A DNA stretch of 64,000 bases from Dermacentor variabilis (lineage: Eukaryota > Arthropoda > Arachnida > Ixodida > Ixodidae). The stretch covers positions 1,054,001 through 1,118,000 of the forward strand of contig NW_027460401.1 in assembly GCF_050947875.1 (NCBI RefSeq), written 5' to 3'. Both the position numbers and the translations under genes were made by a program. Below the pieces are notes generated by a model, which worked only from the letters and a program-made list of their open reading frames with translations, ran no database searches and had not been told where the DNA came from. Below, one piece after another: positions 11,763 through 23,292 of the stretch; within the stretch, counting starts at the first letter, position 1, and every line of letters starts with the position of its first letter.

Positions 11763-12440
11763 CTACCCTTTATGCAGCAATGCCATTTCTTTCGCTGACA
11801 AGATTAAAGATGTTTTGCTAACGCAACTATTAGATTTTCTGATGATATGAAATGCTTCAGGGACTTCTCTGGTAGTCTTGTCACTATGAAAAAATAACAA
11901 TTTTGTATCGTCAAAGAAAGGTACGCATTTACAAATACTGCAATGCTTTGCCAGGTTAGTGTCTTTTTTTACTAATGAATTGGTATGCTCCATTAGTCTA
12001 ATATTGATGCAACGGCCTGTCTGGCCTATGTAAGTTTGGCCACAAGATAAATAAATTTGGTAGGCAGCGCCCTTCTTGCAACAGATGCACTTATTGACAT
12101 GATTTACCTTGCATGCAGCAATCCGTTTAACGCCTTCCTGCTTCCTTGGAACTGCTGCCCCTAATTTACCCAGCTTCATCACACCAGAATAAACCACCCT
12201 CACACCATACTTGGCCCCTACTCTCTTAAAACAATGTGACAACGCGTGCTCATAAGGCATGACAACAACGTTTTTCCCCGCGACATTTTCTTTGGGCTGT
12301 TCCGAACATTTCAGCGTTTTTATAATCTTGTTAGCACCATCCACGATTACAGAATCTGGAAAACCGGCCTCTCTGCATCTCTGGGCTTGGACCAACAGGC
12401 TACTGGACATTTGATGAGTACACGGTTTTTTGACAGCCAT
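11763..12440 (-). CDS. PLE GIY-YIG endonuclease domain, copy 3 (detached ORF)
   Basis: A 225-codon frame with the same architecture as copy 2: linker, Cys cluster, GIY-YIG core and catalytic Glu 195. The two differ at residues 57 (Lys to Asn) and 87 (Ala to Val). The RT is not in frame with it. As with copy 2, the start codon is only the first Met after the ancestral frame break, so expression is doubtful. Confidence 0.74.
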   Translation of the reverse strand: MAVKKPCTHQMSSSLLVQAQRCREAGFPDSVIVDGANKIIKTLKCSEQPKENVAGKNVVVMPYEHALSHCFKRVGAKYGVRVVYSGVMKLGKLGAAVPRKQEGVKRIAACKVNHVNKCICCKKGAAYQIYLSCGQTYIGQTGRCINIRLMEHTNSLVKKDTNLAKHCSICKCVPFFDDTKLLFFHSDKTTREVPEAFHIIRKSNSCVSKTSLILSAKEMALLHKG

Positions 12441-12526
12441 ACCAATACATCCTGTTACAATTCCGAATTAACAAGCTGATAGTGACAAGACGCGTAGTTT
12501 ACAAGTGGTTTTTCCCTCCTGGGAGC

Positions 12527-13648
12527 CTATCGCCTGCATACATGGTTAGGCAAAAAGGTCAAACTCAGATCCAAGAACTGCAGGTCGTTGCTCTGTGGAA
12601 TCTCATGTGTGAAGCTCAGTCCAGACCCATGCTTAGAAAAAACATCGAGTAAGTCAGGCACACATTCAGCACCCTTATACTTAACTATAATTAGGAAATC
12701 GTTCACGTATCGAAAAATTCGAATAAACCTTCCATTTAAGTCATTCTCTACTTTCCTGTCAACATAACTTAGAAAAATGTTACTGAGTATTGGGACAATT
12801 TTGGCACCAATACACACCCCCGACTTTCGCTTGAATACTTTATCTTCCCACATTACATAGGTATTCTCTAGATAAAAGGATAAAAGTTCCATGAAAGACC
12901 TACTCGAAATGCCAAAATTATTTTGGAATGCGCACTCATCGTTTTGGCCTGAGATGCAACTCAGAACACATTGCAGAAGTTGATTATGGGGAATGGAATG
13001 GAATAAATCGACCACGTCTATGCTTAAACCAAAGCACGAAGCAGGGTTCTCCTGCAAGAGAAACTTTACAACTGCCTCCGAGTTAGGCACAACAAACGGG
13101 TCAGTCACGGAAAGGGCTGACAAATGCTTATTGATGTAAGATGATACCACCAATTGCCAAGTTTGGCGTTCAGAGACTATTGCTCGAAAAGGAATGTTGG
13201 GCTTATGCGTTTTTGCCGAGAAGAAAATTTCAAGCAAAGAGCGCTCTGATTCCTTAACTTTATTTGCCAAACTTAGAAGCCCCATGCCTTTCAATATTGA
13301 AACGGCTTCCTTCTTATTCTTTACCGGTTCCTTACTAGTCACTTTAAAATGTTTGCCTATTGCCTCCAGCACCTTGTTTGAAAACTGTTCCTGAGAAAGT
13401 ACAACAAAGTAACCTTCTTTGTCAGATTGTACGACGCGCAAACCGCTATCAACCAAGTAATCCACCAGCAAAGGAAATCTATTGCTGCGCACTTTAGGGC
13501 TGCTACAACTAGCCACAGCGTCAGCACACTCTGATACACACCTAGTTCTGTCCTCGGGCTGAGCCTTAGATGACACGTTATGGGCGAAGGCCAACTTTTC
13601 AACGGTTCTCAAACCCGGGTCGAGGCAAAACTTAGGTCCAAGGCGCAA
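12527..13648 (-). pseudogene. PLE reverse transcriptase, copy 3
   Basis: A third identical 373-codon RT core with the YVND motif C, TTG first codon, upstream TGA and terminal TAG. Identity of about 1.1 kb across three copies that are already inactive points to recent copying as DNA, not to purifying selection. Confidence 0.88.
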
Positions 13649-14369
13649 GGTCGTTTCATGCTTTCAATCCACAACGACGTCTCCAAGGACCAGCAGCTTT
13701 CCTTGTGAGGAATACTTCTTGTGCCCTTCGGAAGGGATGTTTGGACCGTGTTCCAAAGGAATTCCGTGAGATGGTCAGTGGTCACACACCACTCGCGAAA
13801 CACACACTGACCTCGGCATCTTGTCCGAAGCAAGTCCTTGAACAGCCTCCCCTGGCGCCACCACTCACTCTTGAGAATTTTACACATTCTTCTGTTGTGT
13901 CCCATAGACGGACGTAGCCAGCCACAAAGCGCTTGTAAATCCGAAGGGCAGGTATCATACCGGACGTGCCACGACGCGGTGCGAGCTCGGCAGATACACA
14001 TGGCGATACACCAGAGAAGTCGCTGAAGCATTTCATATCATCGGAAAATCTAATAGTTGCGTTAGCAAAACATCTTTAATCTTCTCAGCGAAAGAAATGG
14101 CATTGCTGCATAAAGGTAGATTGCAAGGCAGGTACAGCGCGTGCGAGTATTGGCTGCCCGGAGCTTGTATCTGATCATCGATGTATGACCGGACGCATGC
14201 GTGCCCAGTTTTTTATGTATAAATGTTGACTTCTTACTTCAAATAAATCAGTTGTAAGTTCAGCGCCGTGTTTTGGCTCCTCCTCATTCTGGCCCCGTTC
14301 GTTTGGCGCTGTTTGAATTTTATTGTTACCATGCAACACCAACTCGCCCAATCCGCTGCCCTTCTGCGC

Positions 14370-17300
14370 TCGACTGTGCCCGCTGCCGCGACTCACCTCG
14401 ACTGCACGATGTCTGAAGCAAGCGGCCCAGGCGTCCTCACTGCTGCTACTTGACTGTGCCTACTGCACCTTTCACTTCGACTACACGATGTCTGCACACG
14501 CTTCCCGGGTGTCCCCACTGTTTCTGCTTGGCTGTGCCCGCTGCCACGTCTCACTTTGAGTACACGATGGCTGACGCACGCTATCTACGTGTCCTCGCTG
14601 CTGCCGCTTGACTGTGCCCGCTGCCGCGTCTCACCTCGACTACACTATGTATGACGCACGCTGCCCAGGTGTCGTCACTGCTGCTCCTTGAGTGTGCCCG
14701 CTGCCACGTCTCACCTCGGCTACACGATGGCTGACGCAACATCCCTAGGTGTTCTCACTGCTGCTGCTTGCGTGTGCCAGCTGCCAGGTCTCACTTCGAC
14801 AACATAACGTCTGACGCAAGCTACCACGGTGTCCTGACTGCTGCTACTTGACTGTGCCTACTGCCACCTTTCACTTTGACTACACGATGTCTTACGCACG
14901 CATAACAGGTGTCCACCCTGCTGCTACTTGACTGGGCCCGCTGCCACGTCTGAATTCCACTACACGATGTCTGCCCACGCTCCACGGATGTCCTCACTGT
15001 TTCTGCTTGGCTGTGCCCGCTGCCACGTCTCACTCCGCCTACACGATGGCTGACGCATGCATCCCAGGTTTCCGCACTGCTGCGGCTTGACTGAGTCCGC
15101 TGACATGCCTCACTTGAACTACACGATGTCTGACGCATGCTGCCCTGGTGTCCTCTCTGCTGCGGCTTGACTGTGCCGGCTGCCACGTCTCACCTCGACT
15201 ACACGATGGCTGGCGCATGCATCGCAGGTGTCCTCACTGCTGCTGCTTCAATGTTCCCGCTAGGACGTCTCACCTCCACTACACGATGGCTGACGCAACA
15301 TCCCTAGGTGTCCTCACTGCTGCTGCTTGACTGTGCCCGCTGCCACGTCTCACTTCGACAACACGACGTCTGACGCAAGCTACCCCAGTGTGCTGACTGC
15401 TGATACTTGACTGTGCCTCCTGCCACCTTTCCCTTCGACTACACGATGTCTTACGCACGCTTCACAGGTGTCCACACTGCTGCTACTTGACTGTGCCCGC
15501 TGCCACGTTTGAATTCCACTACACGATGTCTGCGCACGCTCCCCGGGTGTCCTCAGTGTTTCTGGTTGGCTTTGCCCGCTGCCACGTCTCACATCGACTA
15601 CACGATGGCTGACGCATGCATCCCAGGTGTCCGCAGTGCTCCGGCTTGACTGTGTCCGCTGCCCTGTCTCCCTTCGACTACACGATGTCTGACGCAAGCT
15701 CCCCAGGTGTCCTCACAGCTCCTGCTTGACTGTACCCGCTGCCACGTCTCACCTCGGTTATTCTATGTCTTGCACACGCTGCCCAAGTGTCTCACTGCAG
15801 CTGCTTGTTTGCGGCTGCTGCCACGTTTGACTTCAATTACTTGATGACTGACGCATGCATCCCAGGTGTCCGCACTGCTGCTGCTTGACTCTGCCCGATG
15901 CCACGTCTCACTTCGACTACACGATGTCTGACGCAAGCTCCCCTGGTGTCCTCACTGCTGCTGCTTGACTGCGCGCATTGCCAAATCTCACATCGACTAC
16001 ACGATATCTGATTTGGCCTGCCCAGGTGTCCTCGCTGTTCCTGCTTGAATGTGCCCGCTGCCACGTTTCACCTCGGCTATTCGATGTCTTGCGCAAGCTG
16101 CCCAGGTGTCCTCACTGCAGCTGCTTGAATGTGCCCGCTGCCACTCTCACCTCGACTACACAATGGCTGACGCACGCTGCCGATATGTCCACACTGCTGC
16201 TGCTTGACTGTGGCACTGCCACGTCTCACTTCGACTTCACGATGTGTGACGCACACTCCCCGGCTGTCATCACCTCTGCTGCTTGACTGTGCCCGCTGCC
16301 ACGTCTCAACTCGGTTATAACATCTGTGTCGAATGTTCCCAAGGTTCCTCATAGCTGCTGCTTGACTGTGCCCGCTGCCACGTCTCACCACGACTACACG
16401 ATGGCTGACGCATGCATGTCCGCACTGCTGCTGCTTGTCTGTGCCCGATGTCACGTCTCACTTCGACTACAGGATGTCTAACGCACGCTACCCCGGTGTC
16501 CAGACTGCTGCTACTTTACTGTGCGCGCTGCCACGTCATACTTCAACTACACGACATCTGACGCACGCTGCCCAGGTGTCCTCCCAGCTGCCGCTTCACT
16601 GTGCCCGCTGCCACGTCTGATTTCAACTACACGATGTCTGACGCACGCTCCCCAGGTGTCCTCACTGCTGGTGCTTGACTGTGCCCGCTGCCACGTCTCA
16701 TTTCGACTACACGATGTCTGACGCACGCGGTCCAGGTGTCCTCAATGCTGCAGCTTGAATGTGCCCATTTCCAAGTCTCACTTCGATTACACGATGTCTG
16801 ACGCACGCTGTCCAGGTGTCCTCACTGCTGCAGCTTGAATGTGCCCGCTGCCACGTCTCACTTCGATTACACGATGTCTGACGCACGCTCCCCGGGTGTC
16901 CTCACTGTTTCTACTTGACTGTGCCCGCTGCCACGTCTCACTTCGTCTACACGATGTTTGCGCACGGTCCCCAGGTGTCCTCACTCCTGCTGATAGACTG
17001 TGCCCGCTGCCACGTCTCACCTCGACTACACAATTACTGACGCACGTTACCCAGGTGTCCTCACTGCTGCTGCTTGACTGTGCCCGCTACCACGTCTCAC
17101 CTCAACTACACAATGGCTGACGCACGCTACTCAGCTGTCCACACTGTGGTGCTTGACTGTGCCTGCTGCCACCTCTCACTTCGTCTACACGATGTCTGAC
17201 GCACGCTCCGCAGGTGTCGCCAGTGCTGCTGCTTGACTGTGCCCACTGCCACGTCTCATTTCGGCTACACGATATCTGATGCACGCTGGCCAGGTGTCCT

Positions 17301-17787
17301 CACTGCTGTTGCTTGAATGTGCCCGCGGCCACGTCTCACCTCGGCTATACGATGTCTTACGTACGCTCCCCAGGTGTCCTCACTGCTGCTAATTGACTGT
17401 GCCCGCTGCCACGTCTCACCTCCGCTATACCATGTCTGACATACGCTCCCCAAGTGTCCTCACTGCTGCTGCTTCACTGTGCCAGCTGCCGTATTTCACC
17501 TCGACTGCACGATGGCTGACACACGCTGCCCAGGTGCCCTCACTGCTGCTTCTTAACTGTGCCCGCTGCCACGTCTCACCTCGTTTTTACGATATCTGAC
17601 GCCTGCACCCCAGCACCCCCCGCCTGCACCTCATTGCTGCAGCTTGATGTGCCCGCTCCCACGTCTCACCTCTGCCATACGATGTCTTACGCACTCGCCA
17701 CAGGTGTCCTCACTGCTACTGCTTGACTGTACCTGCTGCCACGTCTCGCTTCGACTACGCGATGTCTGACGCACGCTCCACAGGTTT
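14370..17787. repeat. 80-bp satellite, block 4
   Basis: About 43 diverged units between PLE copy 3 and the 3' end of a LINE. Typical landmarks (TGCCCGCTGCCACGTCTCAC, ACACGATGTCTGACGCACGC) recur every 80 bp. No other feature is visible inside it. Confidence 0.93.
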
Positions 17788-17822
17788 CAGTTTCACTTTC
17801 AGTTTCAGTTTATTGATGCGTT
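17788..17822 (-). repeat. LINE 3' tail of short tandem repeats
   Basis: On the minus strand the element ends AATAAACTGAAACTGAAAG and then related units. Short tandem repeats at the 3' end, rather than poly(A), are usual in CR1/L2-type LINEs. The tail abuts the satellite unit at about 17,787. Confidence 0.7.
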
Positions 17823-18311
17823 TGAGATGTTTTACAGAAGTAACTCTAGGAGGTCCCATAGTCAAAGACTGGGGGAGGGACCTCCAACAATAAATGCATA
17901 GAAAATGTATACTTAATGCGGTTAACAGCAGTAGCAATCCTAGGAACAGAAAGTATTAACAAACAAAGTCAAGTCATAGTAATAACAATGAAGTATAAAC
18001 ACGAAAAGCAGACCCAAGGAGTATTATTCGACATACAGAAGCGTAAAAAATATGCAACGCAATCACTTTTCCAAGAAGTGGTGATGAATTTTCCTCTGAA
18101 ATAAATGAATGGAAGGAGATGATTTAATGGTGGAGTGGTAGTGAATTCTATATTGATGTTGCCAAAAAGTTCGCAGTAAGCTTGCCGTAGTTAGTCCTTG
18201 GTTTCGGTAGGAGGTAGTTATTATGGTGTGAAAATCGAGTGCCAGTGAAATGGTTAGTTTGGTCTTTTGATGTCAACGAAATTGGTAATTCTCCTCGACA
18301 AAATTTATACG

Positions 18312-19613
18312 TCAGGACACTAAGACAACATTTTTTTTTAAATCCACTACGGACAAAATGTTATATGTGCGGAGTAATGGCAGAGCACTACATGAAAAAT
18401 GGCTGTAACTGATTATTCTCAAAGTTTGGTTTTGTGTGTGTTGCAGGGGTGCCAAGTGAGTTGCGTAAGTATTACCCCAAGGAGAAATGCGGTAAGAGAT
18501 GTGGCTGTGAATAAATGCGCAGTAGAGTGAAATTAATATACGTATAGGAAAATGGGGGCGGACTTTGATTAGTATTCTGATACCATATGCTGCTTTACGC
18601 GTTAATAGGGATATGTTATTTGTAAATTTCAAATGATTGTCGAGTTCAACTCCAAGAAATGATGCATGGTCAACAGCCTGAAGCGAAGTAGGACCAATGT
18701 TAATGCATGGCTTCTCCTGTGCACTTTTTCGCGGGGATGAAAAAATTACAAATTTCGATTTAGTAGCATTAATACTGAGCATATTATCTAGGCACCAATT
18801 AACGATTTTAACCACGTCGGCATTAAGGTAAGATATTAGCGATTCCAAGGAAGTGTTAGAAGAATAAATTGTTGTGTGGTCAGCGTATAAAATACAACTG
18901 GAATGTGTAATATATTCTGGAAGGTCATTGATGTACACGAGGAATAACATTGGTCCTAGTATTGAGCCTTGTGGAACCCCTATGTTAGTTAGTTTGGCAC
19001 GCGAATGTGTATCAGAAATAGAGACGATATGTTTTCGATCATGTAAATAACTGCGAATTAGGGAAAGTGCTGGACCACACACGCCAACAACGTTTAGTTT
19101 AGCAAAAAGTATGTCATGATTTAATGAATCGAATGATTTAGGAAAACCAATAAACAAGGTACCAGCCAATTTACCTGTGTCAATGGCTGTTTTAAGATGA
19201 TCGGTTAAAGTAATGAGCGCTAATTCCGTTGAATAACCAGATCGAAAGCCAAATTGATTAGAGGTCAAAATACTGTACTTTGTGAAATAGCTAGTTAAAC
19301 GTACTACGAATAACTTTTCAATTATCTTGCTGAAAAATAATAAAATAGATATAGGGCGGTAGTTTAATAACGAGTTCTTGCTACCCTTTTTGAAAGCAGG
19401 AATAACTTTGGCGATTTTTAAGCAGCTAGGAACGACGCCAGTTTTGAAGATTGGATTTATTATGTGTGAGAGTGTGTCACTGATAAGATGAGCTATAAGC
19501 TTTGCATGAGATGAGTTGAAGTTATCTAAACCAGCTCCAGTGTTCTTTAAGCTCAGAATGGTCATGCGCACTTCTTCTGGGGAAACTGGACCGAGAAAGA
19601 AACTGTGTGGCAA
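18312..19613 (-). pseudogene. CR1/L2-like LINE reverse transcriptase
   Basis: A 433-codon open segment covering most of the RT domain: fingers (NYRPISILLFFSKIIEKL), FGFRSGYSTELALITL, motif B GVPQGSILGPMLFLVYINDLP and the thumb. Two catalytic positions are lost. Motif A reads LFIGFPKSFDSLNH, with Gly about 155 where the family has the first Asp. Motif C reads YADH (243-246) instead of YADD. Reverse transcription should therefore be abolished. It would have acted in target-primed reverse transcription with the upstream endonuclease, from which it is now separated by stops and frame changes. Confidence 0.87.
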
Positions 19614-19640
19614 ACGACGATAAGCCTTGTCGATGTGAAC

Positions 19641-20542
19641 TCAGAGACGTGGCTGGTCGGGGCAAAAAGAATCGACAAATGCGTTTGCAATGGCTGAAGG
19701 AATATTAAGGGTTTGTTCCCCAACTTGAATAGCAGTTATGGCGGGATTTGGCGATGCTCTATTTAAAAATTCATTGATAATTTTCCACTGTTTTTTAGAA
19801 TCGTTGCCAGCACGGTCAATTACCTTTTCATAATACTCTTTTTTAGCGTTTTTAAGAAGCCTGCTCAAAATATTTGAGTAGCACTTGTAACGAGTGAGCA
19901 GGGACAAATTAAATGGCTTCTTTTTGTTTTTTTATAAAGATTATCTTTTCTGCGCACGCATTTGAGAAGATTATCAGTCATCCACGGACAACGAGGAAAA
20001 GTGAACCTTTTCTTACTCTGGGTTATTGTGGTTGATTCGGAAGTAGCGTTAGAAATTATATTGCAAAACAATTCGAAGGCGATTTCTGGATTATTTTGAG
20101 ACGTAACGGGGTACCAATTAACTTCGGCGATTTTCCTAACAAATGAAGTTTTGTCGAGATTTTTTCTTTTAACATGCATATCTGGAATATTCATATTAGA
20201 ATTTATACGCACGAATATTGGATAATGATCAGTTAGTGAAACTTCAATGACACCAGATCCAGGATTAAACATGAGATTCGACAATGGATGGTCAATTAGC
20301 GTATCCGGACCATTTATATTCCGCCGAGTAGGTACAGTTACAAGTGATTCGAGGCCATGTCCATTCAAAGTATCTGTATAAACAGTATATGATGAACTGT
20401 GAACATCTAAAAGATTAATATTGATGTCACCCATAATAATGATGTTTTTGCATTCTAGCGATAGCGTGTGCAAAACATGGTTTAGTTCTAAACAAAAATC
20501 ATTAAAGGATGACGACGGCGATCGATAAATAGAACCAACCAC
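19641..20542 (-). pseudogene. LINE endonuclease C-terminal half and RT linker
   Basis: Two overlapping minus-strand frames, 19,865-20,542 and 19,641-19,907, give one continuous ORF2 segment after a frameshift near 19,900. The first carries apurinic-endonuclease motifs: IYRSPSSS, IIIMGDININLL and SLTDHYPIF (the family SDH motif, with Thr for Ser). The second is the basic linker (RLLKNAKKEYYEKVI) common upstream of the RT in CR1/L2/Jockey elements. The endonuclease nicks target DNA to start insertion. Confidence 0.82.
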
Positions 20543-20612
20543 TAAATTTTTGGCGTCAATATCGAGAAATCATGCGTTCAGCTCAATCTACACTGATTCG
20601 CAATTTACTTGA

Positions 20613-20924
20613 TTAATTGTTAAGTCCTGATGCCTGGAATATGTCTAACTCTGATGAAATGAAGACAGCTGCGCCGCCATGACAGCCGTCACTCCGGTGA
20701 CAGTATTCTGGCGTATAAGATGAAAAAGAGTACAAGTTGTTATCGGCTTCGCTGAGCCAGGTTTCACTAACACATATGATCGAGAAGTGGTGCTGACAGG
20801 ATGACAGGAAATGATAAATGTCATCAAAATGTTTCCGTAAGCTGCGTGCATTAAAATGTACGAGGGATCGGCAAGGAGGCTTAAGGTAAGAATCTAGTTC
20901 AGACGGTGGGAAGTATGAAGCCAT
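20613..20924 (-). pseudogene. LINE endonuclease N-terminal part
   Basis: A 103-codon frame with the start of the apurinic-endonuclease fold: LVHFNARSLRKHFDDI and ICVSETWLS, which has the conserved Glu. It ends within about 70 bp of the C-terminal endonuclease frame, from which it is separated by stop codons, so ORF2 is interrupted. The ATG at its start is plausible as the ORF2 start because it lies just downstream of ORF1. Confidence 0.8.
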
Positions 20925-20969
20925 AAGAGGTCTGTAGGGGACGGATTGACATTATGCACGTGATTCAGG

Positions 20970-21718
20970 TTAAGAGGTAACAGAAAGGTCCGTTTCACAG
21001 TTAATGCGGTGAACTCGGCTGTCTTCGGACTTGCGTGCGTTAATACGGCAATTCTTAGTCCATAGGAAGCGCCATCCTTTTTCTTTCTTGAGTGCTAAGG
21101 CCTGAGCAAACAGCCTCTTGTTGTCAGGAGTAAGGTGTTCGTTAATGAAGATGGGCCCTGTGTTCTCTCCAGAGGAACCAAGACTGCCGGTATCCATCCT
21201 GGCCTTGCGAGCCTTTGCCAGGAAATCATTTCTTTAGCGCGGGAGCAAAACCTGGCAATAATATTTTGATGACCTGATTTAGTGGGCACACGATGCGCTA
21301 TCTCGATCTCGACGGGAGCAAGAGAGCATGCCGCCTTATCGGCAATGGCAGTTACTATAGAAATGTAGTCTTCATCCTTTGTAAATGGTATTCCTTTGAT
21401 CTCAACATTGTTGATTCTAGAATACTGTTCCATCTCGGCTAGCTTTTTTTTAAGGGCTTCATTTTCTGATTTCAGAGCCTTGTTTGATGCCGATAGCTCA
21501 GCTTGCTGGGTACGCGTGTTCTCGACAATTTCATTTAGCATGGTCAGACTGCCATCCATGCCAGAAACTTGGGTACGCAGGGTGCTGTTATCCAGTCCAC
21601 CTTCCTGCAGCTTCCCTTTCACATCGGAAACAAGTTTCTCGACCAGTTTTTGCAATCTACCTTGAAATTGCGCCTCGAGATCATCGAGTCGCTTGGCCAA
21701 CTCCGCATTGGTAGGCAT
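20970..21718 (-). pseudogene. LINE ORF1 (coiled-coil RNA-binding protein)
   Basis: The main frame (21,095-21,718) starts at an ATG. It has a long coiled coil (residues about 1-105) and then EQYSRINNVEIKGIP and EIAHRVPTKSGHQNIIARF, hallmarks of the ORF1 RNA-binding region in CR1/L2-type LINEs. Near 21,200 the frame shifts, and the C-terminal part continues at 20,970-21,197 with FINEHLTPDNKRLFAQA and KEKGWRFLWTKNCRI. It would package the RNA into a ribonucleoprotein. The frameshift makes it a pseudogene. Confidence 0.84.
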
Positions 21719-22140
21719 AACGGAAAAGCAACTTGAAAAACGATAGAGTGCGAAACGCGAATGCAGCAGCAGCAGCAGTTGCGGTCACAAATACTCCTAT
21801 GCTATCACCAGGGGGAAATAAGTACCAACCTGTGAAACGTAGAAGAATACTTTAGCAAGCGCACACTTGGACCGCAACCGCTGCCGCTTTGATGCCGGTG
21901 TCCATCCGACGGAAGCTTTTAAGGCCTCAAATGGTCTGACGCAGGCGCTCTGGATGCGATCCCGCCGCCACGTAGCGGAGCTTGGGCACGCCTGGAGGAG
22001 TAGCGATTACACCCACGTGCGGTATGGAGCAGCAAACAGCTCCGCCAGCAGATGATAGCCCCGGGCTGTAGAATTCTGTGAAACATAGAAGAATGCTTTA
22101 GCAAGCGCACACTTGGACCGCAACCGCTGCCGCTTTGATG
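21719..22140 (-). promoter_or_regulatory. LINE 5' UTR with repeated 64-bp segment
   Basis: A 64-bp sequence at 21,831-21,894 recurs at 22,077-22,140 with about two mismatches, 246 bp apart. The second copy coincides with the 5' end of the recognisable element. Some LINEs carry tandem 5' monomers with promoter activity, so this is a candidate internal promoter region. The function is inferred. Confidence 0.5.
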
Positions 22141-22459
22141 TGATTTGAAGTGCGTGGAAATAAAGGATTTATTTTTTTTTTCTTAATCTGCTTTTTCGGA
22201 CACCTGTTTATTCGGACATTTCCGCAGTCCCCATGAGGTCCAAATAAATGGTCGGCGACTGTAAACACGAATCTGGCGGCGCAGCTCACGTCGAAAATCA
22301 CATGGTAACCAGGCAAAACGCTTATAAAACGATTGTAAAAGATGACGTTCGCAACAATGACACGTGGTGTATAGGGCCAAAGGACCATAAATGATAATGG
22401 TTACGCGATACACAAAACATGGATCTTAGTTTCATGCTAGTTCAGTTTGAAGATAGGTT
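22141..22459. other. Unassigned interval
   Basis: About 320 bp between the LINE 5' end and the next PLE fragment. On the minus strand it ends with an A-rich run (AAGAAAAAAAAAATAAATCC), which might be the tail of a retroposed RNA. No domain, RNA gene or known repeat is recognised. Confidence 0.4.
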
Positions 22460-23292
22460 GTGCAAAAAAGAGGTGAGACGTACACACAGGACACAAGAGT
22501 AAAGAAGTGGACAACACGAACGCGAACAATCAACTGAAGGGAGCACTGAGGCGAAAAAAGAAAGAAGACACAAAACTCACTTGCGCAAGCTCTGAAATGG
22601 TATCATCACGTGTCAGTCGGGTACATGTGCCGGTCTACGTGAGAGATATTTGTTAAGGCACTTAATCTCTTCCTTATGTAAAGTAATCGAAGCCTGACTC
22701 ACGCATGCATTTCTACCATTATAGATATGCCATGCCTCTACCATAAGATGCTAATCTTCATTCTTATGCCTGTACAATATCGCGCATTCATCAAACTCTG
22801 GCGTGCAGTTACAATCTTGGCAATGTAGGGAAAGATTATAAGCCGATCCACCGGTTAACGACCTTTTATGTTCCATTAGCCTGTGATTGATACACCGCCC
22901 CGTTTGCCCCACGTAGAACTGGCCACAGCTATAGGGAACTAAAGGGAACTAAAGGGAATGGGAAGCCGCTGTTAAACTTTCAATCCAAGCATTCCAAAGT
23001 AGTAAAAAACGTAATTGCCATGTTGTGCCTTAAGTCTTCTCTCACCAGATCCTACATGCACAAAATGAGCGCCAGCTTTAATGTGCAGGTCCGGCGCCTA
23101 TTAGAAGCAGGTTATCCTAGTGTAGCAGTGGCCACTGTGGCTGAGCGCCTAAAGAATCCGGTTTCGGGGGGACAGACTTCATTACAGAAAGCAGTAATAC
23201 CAAAAAAAAGAGTAGTGGCTATTCCGTACATTCATTCAGTATCGCACAGGCTTCAAAAAGTTGCAAGTAGAAATGATGTTAATGTTGTTTCC
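22460..23292. mobile_element. Penelope-like element fragment with internal inversion
   Basis: Left part (22,460-about 22,940) is minus-strand PLE: 3' UTR and GIY-YIG core, read as YSCGQFYVGQTGRC then HRLMEHKRSL. Right part (about 22,950-23,292) is plus-strand PLE linker, read as KPLLNFQSKHSKVVKN, RRLLEAGYPS and VVAIPYIHSVSHRL. The two parts meet head-to-head at a small tandem duplication of GGGAACTAAA. The right part ends directly in satellite. Confidence 0.8.

Larger units (their letters stand above)
11554..14369 (-). mobile_element. Penelope-like element, copy 3
   Basis: Third copy of the PLE unit, differing from copy 2 at only a few positions, for example AACAACG for AACAACT near 12,269 and Val for Ala in the endonuclease linker. 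Its inverted arms lie near 11,554-11,873 and 14,010-14,328. The flanking satellite stays similar to block 2 for about 400 bp and then drifts, which marks the edge of the amplified array. Confidence 0.86.
3565..15230. repeat. Higher-order tandem repeat, period 3,872 bp (PLE plus satellite)
   Basis: Three successive units, each with one minus-strand Penelope-like element and about 1.06 kb of 80-bp satellite. Equivalent points recur at 4,783, 8,655 and 12,527, exactly 3,872 bp apart. The RT frames of all three units encode identical proteins. Units 2 and 3 differ at only a few bases that I can see, for example near 8,397/12,269 and 8,310/12,181. The outer edges (3,565-4,570 and about 14,780-15,230) match the repeat but are more diverged, as expected where an array grown by unequal exchange runs into older flanks. 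Confidence 0.92.
17788..22140 (-). mobile_element. CR1/L2-like non-LTR retrotransposon (LINE), nearly full length
   Basis: On the minus strand the order is a 5' UTR with repeated segments (21,719-22,140), ORF1 (20,970-21,718), endonuclease (20,613-20,924 and 19,865-20,542), linker (19,641-19,907), RT (18,312-19,613), a 3' UTR and a short tandem tail with repeated AAACTG units. Protein motifs fit the CR1/L2 group: ORF1 with coiled coil and an RNA-binding-like domain, an apurinic-type endonuclease, and an RT with GVPQGSILGP and FRSGYSTELAL. Frameshifts and lost catalytic residues make it inactive. It is inserted next to satellite on its 3' side. Confidence 0.85.
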
